The position numbers were made by a program, and so were the translations under genes. Under the pieces are notes generated by a model that was not told the DNA's origin, did no database searches, and worked only from the letters and a program-made list of their open reading frames with translations. A stretch of 64,000 nucleotides of DNA from Coriaria nepalensis (lineage: Eukaryota > Streptophyta > Magnoliopsida > Cucurbitales > Coriariaceae). The stretch is from positions 8,005,501 through 8,069,500 of the forward strand of contig CP114489.1 in NCBI GenBank assembly GCA_027186245.1, given 5' to 3'. This document shows, piece by piece, positions 47,501-54,277 of the stretch (within the stretch, counting starts at the first letter, position 1; each line of letters starts with the position of its first letter).

Positions 47501-49522
47501 CAAAATCAAAATAAAACAAATCATGGCTATCCCTTATTTTGTAACAAATTCATTATAGACTACTTCAAGAAATCTTCCCCTACTGAATCTAGAAACTAAT
47601 AGAGAGAGGGTAAAAAAAGTAATTTATATGTCAAAAATGGCAGACTAATCTCAAAATGATGTTGCTCTCCTCTTAGTTTACACAGCATATGGAAGCACAA
47701 ACTGGGGGGGGGGGGGGGGGGGGGGGGGGGGAGAGTACGCCTATTCATTGGACAAATTCATTATAGAGCTACTTCAAGAAATCTTCCCCTACTGAATCTA
47801 GAAACTAATAGAGAGAGGGTAAAAAAAGTAATTTATATGTCAAAAATGGCAGACTAATCTCAAAATGATGTTGCTCTCCTCTTAGTTTACACAGCATATG
47901 GAAGCACAAACTGTGGGGGGGGGAGAGTACGCCTATTCATTGAACTTTCTGTTATCGCTCTCAATAAAATGAAAAACATCAGATCAAGAGTGGAAAATAT
48001 GGAAAAATATTTATTTGATTCTGTTAGAAGAAATCTAAGGATATTCCCCTAATAACGTGATTGTAAATAACTGTTAGGATTTACCATAATTAGTCTAGGG
48101 TTTCCTATGTATAAATAGCCTAGTACTGTATCATGTGAAATAATAGCATGTTATCAAAGATTGCATCAAGAACCATTTTTAAGTTCTAGTACTTTTCCCA
48201 CTCTTCAAATACGATCTATTCTAATTTTCTTCAAAACCATAATCAATTTATCTTCTGCTAATAAAGAATTACAACATTGAGAAAAGAGGAACGATCAAAA
48301 TCTACGTAATATATTTACAGGGCCACAGGCAACCTTTTGGGAGATAGCAACCTTCTACTGATCAAATATTTTATTTATCAAATATGATAGCCTTCTGTTA
48401 TGTTGACTCAAGTAGAAGTACTTAAGAGTACAAGGATAGAAGCAAAACTATAAAAGGGAAAGCTAGAATAGAAACAATAACCTTACATGAGAATGGACAG
48501 AATATCAGCTCGCAAATCGGACAAGAATCTGAGGCCCCCAGGATGGGTGTTAAGCCGCTCAAAAAGAACTTCATAAGCTGGCTTGAGAGCACGTCTCAGG
48601 TTCTGCTCTATACGATAAAAAGACGAGAGTGGATTTTCCTCTTCAGAACCTACTAACTGAGAATTTTCACCTGGAATCAAAAACCTCTTTTAATAACTTC
48701 AAATTATTACAAAACAGAAACACACAGACATTATAATACTAAATATTACCACTGGGAAGCTCAAGTCCAAGATATTGCTTTATCATTTCCCGGACTTGAG
48801 TTCTATTGAGGTCATACTGTTTTGCGAGTAGAAGCAGCAATTTCCGACGGTTCTCAAGAGAGAGGGTACAATAACCCTAAAATATTTAATTAATAGAACA
48901 ATAGCCACATTACTACCCAAATTTAGTAAAATGAGGTTTATGTTATAGGAATTAAATTTATATGTATAGACTTGCCTCTGAGAAGTCATTGAGCAAGTCA
49001 TCTAGAACTTCCGTTTTATTCATGGAAATGGCTGAGTGCATCGACTGACGGACAAGCTCAAAATCTCTACACATAAACAACAAAATTAAAAAGAAAGGAA
49101 ATACAAAAATTCAAGAAAAAAAAAATCATGAAAATTGAAGAATAAGATTAAATGGAAAAGATTTTGAAAGAAATAGGGCAACTAAGTACCTCTCATTGTT
49201 GCCTGTGTTTAAGAGCTTCTTGTTTCCATCCTCTAGAGGATTTTGCTGATTTCCCTTGGGAGATGACATCCGATTCTGCTTTAAAATTGAGATTTAGAAA
49301 AAAGGGGGGAAACAATTCAAACTTTCAAAACTCAATTCTATAAAACAGAAAGATTGAAATTAAAATGCAAGGTACAAACACAGCAACTTCCCAAATATAT
49401 GTCCAACAGAGAAAGAGGTGGAATTGGAAACTAACCATCAGAGGTGAGGAAGAGAGCTTAATTAGATCGCTGTTTGCTCTCATTCTGGTTCGCATCAAAA
49501 TAGCCAAACCCTTCTTGTTCAT
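23540..49522 (-). CDS. Malonyl-CoA decarboxylase, 16 exons over 26 kb
   Basis: Converts malonyl-CoA to acetyl-CoA and CO2; usually mitochondrial or peroxisomal. Exons in gene order (minus): 49522-49436, 49278-49190, 49066-48976, 48876-48750, 48670-48487, 47238-47094, 47014-46924, 31096-31038, 30939-30862, 30340-30257, 29657-29476, 24936-24808, 24586-24514, 24218-24133, 23770-23686, 23575-23540. They join in frame to 541 codons plus TAG. Seen: helical N-terminal domain ([30 protein letters not shown]), then the catalytic domain with LSPIPGF (Ser about 351) and NFHLQNGA (His about 468), the family's Ser/His pair. The basic N-terminus ([15 protein letters not shown]) fits a mitochondrial presequence. 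ATG 49522 is the first upstream-free ATG. Intron 3 is GC-AG. Intron 7 (15.8 kb) and intron 11 (4.5 kb) are swollen by transposons, yet all splice sites flanking them are intact. Confidence 0.95.
25217..28160 (+). mobile_element. Decayed Ty1-copia element in malonyl-CoA decarboxylase intron 11
   Basis: Short LTRs (25217-25382 and about 27998-28160) share 'atatattaggaga', 'agggtttccct' and 'gtgtgaataatatcaa'. The primer site TGGTATCAAAGCC follows directly (25383-25395), and the purine tract 'tttgggggagag' precedes the right LTR. Flanks aatac/aatat suggest a 5-bp target-site duplication with one change. Inside are a gag stub (about 25424-25594), then an abrupt jump to the integrase C-terminal end (about 25865-26150), RT (about 26640-27200) and RNase H (about 27375-27890), all with stops. 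The left LTR lacks the 'cctataaaag' TATA-like stretch present in the right one. The element is antisense to the host gene. Confidence 0.8.
25595..25742. repeat. Nested solo-LTR-like copy of the 37-40.5 kb copia family
   Basis: Starts TGTTATCTGAGATGG and ends CTCAACA. It contains 'gatggaaagagaatactttc', also found in both LTRs of the copia element at 36950-40508. It sits exactly at the gag/integrase break of the older element, so insertion or recombination here may have caused the deletion. No target-site duplication is evident. Confidence 0.6.
28261..28513. repeat. Tandem pair (about 121 bp) of LTR-like sequence
   Basis: The unit beginning 'gctcaaaataac' (28261 and 28382) occurs twice with divergence. 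Each has 'gttgagaatatat' or 'attgagaatatat', a common start of plant copia LTRs, and ends near 'ttgagatggaag'. Probably two nested LTR fragments or a duplication of one. Confidence 0.6.
28553..28786. repeat. Octamer array (GTTTTTTT)n, about 29 units
   Basis: A near-perfect 8-bp period of one G and seven T, with a few length-variant units and one long T run near 28700. It lies in intron 11 of the malonyl-CoA decarboxylase gene. The long phenylalanine-rich reading frames here in all three + frames are artefacts. Confidence 0.95.
28903..29276. mobile_element. hAT-type MITE with 8-bp target-site duplication
   Basis: 374 bp. Termini 'taaggttgagca' (left) and 'tgctcaaccctt' (right, reverse complement 'aagggttgagca') differ at two of 12 positions. 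Subterminal 'ggtcagatcagattgg' on the left is mirrored by 'ccaataggtcggatcagacc' on the right. Flanks are gttccaat (28895-28902) and gttccgat (29277-29284), an 8-bp duplication with one change, the size made by hAT transposases. No coding capacity. It lies in intron 11 of the host gene. Confidence 0.82.
31490..32292 (+). repeat. Dispersed repeat R, with an internal tandem duplication
   Basis: About 31770-32185 matches the repeat at 40840-41340 in order: 'attcaagcattttcaacta', 'tcctacttt', 'gcagtaagtttct', 'agcctagggacatattt', 'gataatcatgatatgaat', 'gtgaggctttct'. From about 32186 the last 180 or so bases start again ('cctacactattttccg', 'gttgtagcctatgg') and are interrupted at 32292 by a copia insertion, resuming at 36470. 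Probably LTR-derived; family not identified. Confidence 0.65.
32293..32492 (+). repeat. 5' LTR of the 32-36 kb copia element
   Basis: TGTTAGGAAATAGTC to TTTTTCA; TATA-like 'ccttatatata' near 32442. Direct repeat of 36270-36469. Confidence 0.9.
36270..36469 (+). repeat. 3' LTR of the 32-36 kb copia element
   Basis: Starts TGTTAGAAAATAGTC. The last two bases read GA instead of CA; the flanking GTTAT fixes this end. Confidence 0.9.
36475..36949. repeat. Repeat R pieces, resumed + copy then an inverted copy
   Basis: 36475-36545 resumes the copy broken at 32292 ('ctcaatcttttaaggtttga', 'gtgaggctttctcat'). From about 36546 to 36880 the sequence is the reverse complement of the same family as 40840-41340: for example 'ctaggatctacgcctcacgc' here matches 'gtgaggcctagatcctag' near 41262. 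The two copies thus lie head to head. The last 70 bases are A-rich and unassigned. Confidence 0.6.
36950..40508 (-). mobile_element. Ty1-copia element with very short LTRs in intron 7, internally deleted
   Basis: LTRs are about 125 bp (36950-37075) and 138 bp (40371-40508), sharing 'gatggaaagagaatactttc'. On the minus strand a TGACATCAGAGC primer site follows the right LTR (about 40359-40370), and a G7 purine tract (37076-37083) precedes the left one. Order: gag (about 40060-39200, with stops), two zinc knuckles, protease (IDSGATDHM near 38920), a short pre-integrase part (LGHQSVPLL near 38530), then the integrase C-terminal end (YLISIDVTF near 38230), with the D-D-E core missing. The RT N-terminal part is also missing; VDDIVI is near 38030, followed by RT end/RNase H (37840-37100) with stops. 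It is sense to the host gene. Confidence 0.85.
39110..39265 (-). repeat. In-frame 78-bp tandem duplication covering a gag zinc knuckle
   Basis: The 78-bp unit (26 codons) starting 'tgttgattttt' occurs at about 39111 and 39189. Each copy encodes [14 protein letters not shown] on the minus strand, a C-x2-C-x4-H-x4-C knuckle. Only a few bases differ; one creates a stop (LQYK reads L-stop-YK) in the copy nearer the gag N-terminus. Confidence 0.9.
40840..41340 (+). repeat. Dispersed repeat R, second + copy
   Basis: Matches 31770-32185 in order and the reverse complement of 36546-36880. Landmarks: 'tattcaagcattttcaacta', 'gcagcgagtttctta', 'gagcctattgacatattt', 'gtgaggcctagatcctag'. Family not identified; possibly LTR-derived. 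Confidence 0.6.
41341..42100. other. Intron 7 sequence without recognised element
   Basis: Short open frames at 41703-41995 match no family I recognise. No terminal repeats seen. Confidence 0.45.
42101..42349 (+). repeat. 5' LTR of the gag-only element
   Basis: TGTTAGACCTGTC to GGGTCCTATCA, 249 bp. Direct repeat of 43825-44086. Confidence 0.92.
42377..43793 (+). pseudogene. Ty3-gypsy-type gag, broken
   Basis: ATG at 42377, 27 bases after the LTR, starts a coiled-coil-like N-terminus (residues 5-55) and a glycine/alanine-rich, proline-poor linker. The retrotransposon-gag core follows ([19 protein letters not shown], then [13 protein letters not shown] near residues 190-245). A stop at 43142 (before FKQRV) and another at about 43245 split the core. 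A frameshift follows near 43440-43510, and a knuckle-like [14 protein letters not shown] occurs near 43614-43655. After an acidic tail (ETEDEREEE) the frame ends at 43792. The coding part is markedly more GC-rich than surrounding DNA. Without repair by another copy it would not make full Gag. Confidence 0.85.
43825..44086 (+). repeat. 3' LTR of the gag-only element
   Basis: TGTTAGACCCGTC to GGGTCCTATCA, 262 bp. The length difference from the 5' LTR is mainly in a run of 'attagt' units. Confidence 0.92.
44175..45725. mobile_element. Large foldback element with about 330-bp inverted arms (possibly Mutator-like)
   Basis: The left arm (44175-44500) and right arm (about 45390-45725) are inverted copies. 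Examples are 'ccttaaacttaccaacaa' on the left against 'ttggtaagtttaagg' on the right, 'ccctcttggtcaactttttt' against 'aaaaagttgaccaagaggg', and 'atgccacatca' against 'gatgtggcat'. The tips read GAGTAAACTAG and GAGTAAGCTAG. Flanks tctttcttg and ttaatcttg match at 6 of 9 positions, so an eroded 9-bp duplication (Mutator size) is possible but unproven. The centre has no transposase. It lies in intron 7. Confidence 0.7.
45726..46923. other. Intron 7 proximal part, AT-rich, with a possible solo LTR
   Basis: The 229 bp at 46548-46776 start TGTTACAG and end TTCTACA, with a 'tttatataagagag' TATA-like motif, as in a small solo LTR. No partner copy or clear target-site duplication is seen. The rest is AT-rich with no feature recognised. 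Confidence 0.4.
47545..47942. repeat. Tandem duplication of about 200 bp, each copy with a poly-G tract
   Basis: 47545-47752 and 47753-47942 are nearly identical direct repeats inside intron 5 of the malonyl-CoA decarboxylase gene. Copy 1 contains an uninterrupted run of 28 G (47704-47731); copy 2 has 'tg' followed by 9 G (about 47915-47923). Apart from the G run only a few bases differ, so the duplication is young. Confidence 0.93.
48022..48230. repeat. Possible small solo LTR in intron 5
   Basis: Starts TGTTAGAAGAAATC and has a TATA-like 'gtataaatagcc' near 48110, as in short copia or TRIM LTRs. The right end and target-site duplication are not resolved. Confidence 0.3.
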
Positions 49523-51133
49523 GTTAATGACCCTAAGAGGGAACTTAGCTAATATAGCGATACAACAAAAGCAACCTCTCTCTCTCAATGTTTGTTCGGA
49601 CTACCCTTTTCACATCTGACCGATTCCTTTTCGCGGCTGCCCGACTGAAGTCGACCGCCCACCAACCGTTGTGGCCGTAAACGAGCGGTTGTTCTTCCGC
49701 GGCTCCGCGCATCAGCTAAAAACTCTCCCAGAAAACGTGTTTTAAAAACGTGCGTTTTGACTGCTGACATTGAAAGAACACAAAATATGAAAATAAGTAG
49801 CCGATAATTATTAAATGCCAATTTTTTTTCAAACCAATAATTATTAAATTCCAATTCTTTTCAAACCAAAACATGACAAGTTCGGGGTGATTCCTAAACA
49901 GGTAGGGGAAGTGAAGATCTCATTACAGTGGGGCTCCTCAACTTAAGCTCTTCTTATAAGGGGGTAAATATCGAAAAATTATTTAGGATGCCGGATATAT
50001 AAAATTATTTTATTACTGCAGTAAATATATATTATTATGGTTATCCATACTAAATATAAAATATTTAATTTTAACACTCACATTCCATTTTAATGTGATC
50101 CTAAATTTTAAGAAAATTACAATTTAAACCTAAAAATTCCAAAAATTTGTATAAGGAGAAATTCGAAAAAGATGATTAAGGAGAAACAAGTTATGAAGAA
50201 GTGGAGTTACATTTTTAAAAAATTATGAGAAAATTGAAAATGTAAATATATAGGAAAGATGCTGTTTTTTTTTTTTTTTTTTGGGAGCTTCCTCCATCAA
50301 AAAATCAAAGAATCAAAGAATCAAATAAAGATACCATCAGATAATTAGGGTATATTGAGCGGTCATTTTAAAATCCAAAAACCTTATTTAAATCATGAAA
50401 CACATTTTCGCAGGCGAACAATTATGTTAAGGCCCCTCTTTGTGTTAGATACATTTTAATGCTTACATTAAAAACGTGTTTTTTTAGGTATTTGAAACAT
50501 GATTTATGATAAATACTTTTTATGATTTTTGGTTTTTTAATTTGAAATTTCGTGATTTAGATGTCAAAAAACATTGTTCATGTTTTTGGGTATTTTCCCT
50601 CTCGATTCCAACATTAAGCTCATACGTGCCCTTCTTCCTCCCACTCTTTTAGCTCAAACCCTACTTTCTCAAACTACCCCTTCTTGCTCATACTCTTCAA
50701 CCAGACACCTTCTTTGTTCGTTTTCTCCATCATTTGAAGCTTAAGAGTAATGACAATATATGTCATCTCTGAGCTCTAACATTTGAAGATCCAAGCTCTT
50801 TTATCTCCCACAATCTCTAAAGCCCTAAGCTATAAGAATTGAATTTGTTGTACTCTTCGAAATCCCAAATCTAGACACAAACAACTTCTTGAAGGTCTAA
50901 GAACTTGTAACATTTGTTAATCCCATTTGTCCTAGCTCTAAGGTTTATTTCTTTAAGCTTCAACATCTGGTAAGGATTCTTCCTTACCCTAAACCTATTT
51001 CCTTGATTTACTTGACCTACATCTATTGCTTAAATTGTAGGGTTTTCTAGGTCACTCGGAAGGGAGAAGTTAAAGGTCTAGTAGAAGTTTTTCTCAATTT
51101 GAAGTTTAATCGCACAATTAAGTTTATATTCCT
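49523..51133. other. Intergenic region upstream of malonyl-CoA decarboxylase
   Basis: The minus strand just above the start codon has GAGAGAGAGAG (49577-49586), a typical plant leader motif. No other ATG lies between 49588 and 49522 on that strand; the in-frame TTG at 49588 is not a start. 49610-49740 is GC-richer and probably promoter-proximal. Above it lies AT-rich DNA with a T20-like run near 50265 and no gene. Confidence 0.5.
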
Positions 51134-51360
51134 AGCATTCGCATCATGAAGTTCATGATGGTGCGAATGCTGGGAAAGCATAGTTCATGGTGCCTTCTCG
51201 AAACAAGTTTGGATTCGGATCTGTACTACATTTAATAACCTATCAACCCCCAGTTCAATCAAATGATAGGAAAGCATAGTTGATGGTGCCTTCTCAAAAC
51301 AAGTTTGGATTTGGATTCGTACTACATTCAATAACCTATCAACCCCCCAGTTTAATAAGA
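51134..51360. repeat. Short hairpin followed by a 96-bp tandem duplication
   Basis: 51134-51171 ('agcattcgcatcatgaa' against 'ttcatgatggtgcgaatgct') folds back with a 3-base bulge. The unit beginning 'gaaagcatagtt' then occurs at 51174 and 51270 with few changes. Non-coding. Confidence 0.8.
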
Positions 51361-51430
51361 AGCACATAAAGTCAAAGTTGCAATGCATGAAGTAAATGCA
51401 TAGCACCCTCGCATCCCTTCTTGCTATTGA

Positions 51431-53095
51431 GCATGGTGCCCTGAAAGCATGTAATAAGAATTGTTTTAATGAAATTAATAAAAGTGACATTTTTCTATAT
51501 AATTATAGTAAATATATTATTATCGAATAATATGAATAAAATTCCAAAATTATTAATGTGACTATAATCTTGTATTAGTACGAGATGATTAAGATTATAA
51601 ATAATGAATTAAATTGTCCGCAATAGATTAAAATATGGAATCTTTAATTTAGTGGTTGCTAGTACGGTCCAGTAGCATTATGAATGCATGTGATCTAGAT
51701 CCAGATCACTGATGTAGATAAATATCTTAGTGGAGGTGTTTTATATAATTGGATTATATAGGACAAGACTCGATATGAATTAATTCTTTGGCGCGGCACA
51801 AAGCCATTGGTTCCGACTAGTGAGCGCTGGCACGAGCGGCGACGGCTATTCCAAGTCGCTGCCACTTGTAGGAAACCCTAGGGTTTCATGAGTTTGACTC
51901 ATGAAACAAAACGGGTCGGGCTAAGGGTCCGACTTGTGACCCACCCGAAAATGGGTTTGACCCATTTAATTTTTATGGGCCAAAAAATATGTTATTTTTT
52001 TTTAAAACAAAAAGGCTTATTGGGTTTGACCTATAAATAAGTTTGATTGGCCCAAAAGAGTTTAGGCTTGATTGTAAATAATTAAGTTAAGAAAAAAAAA
52101 TTAGGGTTCGAAAAATTATTTTTCGAGGGATTATGGAATTGGATTTAATTTTAAAAAATTACCGATTGAGCCCAAAATTCAAGATGGAGCATGCTTAAAG
52201 AAGAATGTAAGGCTTGAAGCCCCTTTGTAATTATTTAATTTTTATTTATTTATTTATATTTTAATACAAAGGTTGTAAATTTTAGAAATACTCAAAATTA
52301 TTTAGTCCATTATATTTTTATTTATTTATAGGTTGATTGATTTGATTGATAACATATTTATGCATTAGTCGATTACATGCCATACATGAATACTCACATT
52401 TTATTTTAAATCATGCTTCTCATCAGTAGAAACGTGATTTAATTAGGATTATCTTAGTTGATTTATGTGATTTATTTAGTATAATTAATTACATAAATTA
52501 ATTAAGTTTAAGGAGTTAAACTTAGAAATTATACCGTATACAGTCGAACATTTGAGTTAGGACTTTAGTAACCAATTTTATTAAAATAAGTTTTAGTGAA
52601 ATTTTATTAATAGAATAAGTTATAGGGTTCACCTAATGAGATTATGATCATAACTAGACCTATGAACCTAGGTCCAATATGATTGGAATCTATAACTAAG
52701 AGAAGTATATTCAATGGTTAGCTAGTAATTAATTTAGAATTAATTAATATGAAAATATAAGATATTTTATGAAAACACATACTCTAAAATAGTGAGTGGG
52801 AGAAGGTTGATTTGACAAATAACCTATGGTCTCCATTATTAGTATAACATCATGAGATATGGAAGGGTCTCGAGACGACTTTGTTTTCGTCCCCCTAAGA
52901 AAAGTTTCAAACCATATTGTATCAAGTTTGGCTTCTTAGGAAGATAGGAAAAAGTGTTATATTTCGAACTTAATCGACCTTACGACGACATTTTTCGAGT
53001 TAAGTCATGTACTATGAAATAATGGGTTACACTCATAAAGACATAATTAGGCTTTTAGCGGTTAATTATGTATTGATCAAATTAACGGTAGCTTT
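51431..53095 (+). mobile_element. Deleted copy of the 10-20 kb copia family: partial 5' LTR plus leader
   Basis: 51431-51790 is the reverse complement of the outer end of the 5' LTR at about 19480-19835 ('gcatggtgccctgaaagcat', 'gtgatctagatccagatcac'). The rest of the LTR and the primer site are missing. About 51890-53095 then matches the reverse complement of the leader at about 16140-17400 ('attaccgattg', 'gattgataacatatttatg', 'tggtctccattattagta'). Gag-pol is absent. It is on the opposite strand from the complete element, and 51790-51880 is GC-rich but unlike the hairpin cluster at 17420-17575. Confidence 0.8.
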
Positions 53096-54277
53096 CATCA
53101 TCATAAATCCAAAAATTCTCATTATCATCATTACTAGGATCAAGTAATTGACGTTGCTCTTGACCATGCATATCGCTTCTCCCTCTCGAAATCAACGTCA
53201 CATACATTAGAGTTTTACCCACCCCTCTCAAACATAAGTTGACTAAAAATATCTTCACATCTACGTTCTTTTTTATATACATTAGATGTGTGATCAATAA
53301 GGATGTCAACTTGTATGCCAATTAATAGCCAAATTCATTAGGATTAACATTGATAGGATTGTAGACGATCTCTAACAACTTATTAATTTGACACTAATTT
53401 CAACTCAACACTCATTCATCCTTATGAGTCTTTCAAAATCTAGTATTTTGATAGCTCTAAGGTCTCATCCTGCTTCTATTCCCCCATCGAAGCATATGAC
53501 TATGTATACAGACGATGTCATTCCTAAAAATAAATAATTTGAAATTAATATCTTGATTGGACAAACAAAATATAACAATGGTACTTTAGTAACTGGACTT
53601 AAATTTGAGTCCAAAAATGACTGGATTGAGTTTACTGGACCAAGATTTTGGTCCAATAAATTTCAATCCCTGAGAAATGCAGAAAGAAAATGTAGAGTAT
53701 AGATCCATAATCCAATCAATCATATACCTATATCGAAATGTAGAAAAAAAATAAAGAAAAGAAAAAAAAATGTATAAGAAGTAGAAAACATAGAAAATGT
53801 AAAAAAGGATGGAAAGCAAAAAAAATTTATTAAAAAAATTTAGAAACTTGAAAATATATAAATCTAATTAAAATATTAAAATTAAGGATTGATATTAAGC
53901 AAAATCTCACTAAACGTTTGGAACAAACAATAAAAACGAATCAACATGACAAAAATGGGACTAAAGTAAGTGAGTGTGAGTCCACGTTAATAAAGGTTTT
54001 GATCATTTTAGATGGATAATAGAAACAAAATTATTTTAATAAATTTATCATTTTTTAAAATAAATAGTAAAAGAGGGGTATTTAATATTCAAAAGTTAAT
54101 TAATTTACAAATATTTATTTCCGAATAAATGATGTCAAAGTTAAAATTGGGAGGGCTCATCTTTCCCTTCTACTCTTTTGCAAGTTTCGCATTTTCCTTT
54201 ACCGAATATAATTAAGACAGCTTCGTCTTTTCTATGTTCCATCTCTTTACATCAGATCCAACTTGGGGGCCCCATTC
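53096..54277. other. Intergenic region upstream of the O-fucosyltransferase-family gene
   Basis: AT-rich, with a purine-rich A tract near 53750-53840. No gene is seen. The last 150 bases ('cttcgtcttttctatgttcc') are pyrimidine-rich like a plant 5' leader. A TTG at 54263 is in frame upstream but is not a start. Confidence 0.5.

Noticed and set aside
47545..47942. CRISPR-like or centromeric repeat array
   Set aside because: Only two long direct copies with no spacers; a simple tandem duplication in an intron.
49520..49588. 22-residue N-terminal extension of malonyl-CoA decarboxylase
   Set aside because: The upstream codon at 49588 is TTG, not ATG; the first ATG is at 49522.
51134..51171. Possible microRNA precursor
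   Set aside because: The stem is only about 17 bp with a bulge, too short for a plant microRNA precursor.
53465..53819. Minus-strand reading frames rich in Phe and Tyr
   Set aside because: They run through A-rich + strand DNA with no family resemblance.
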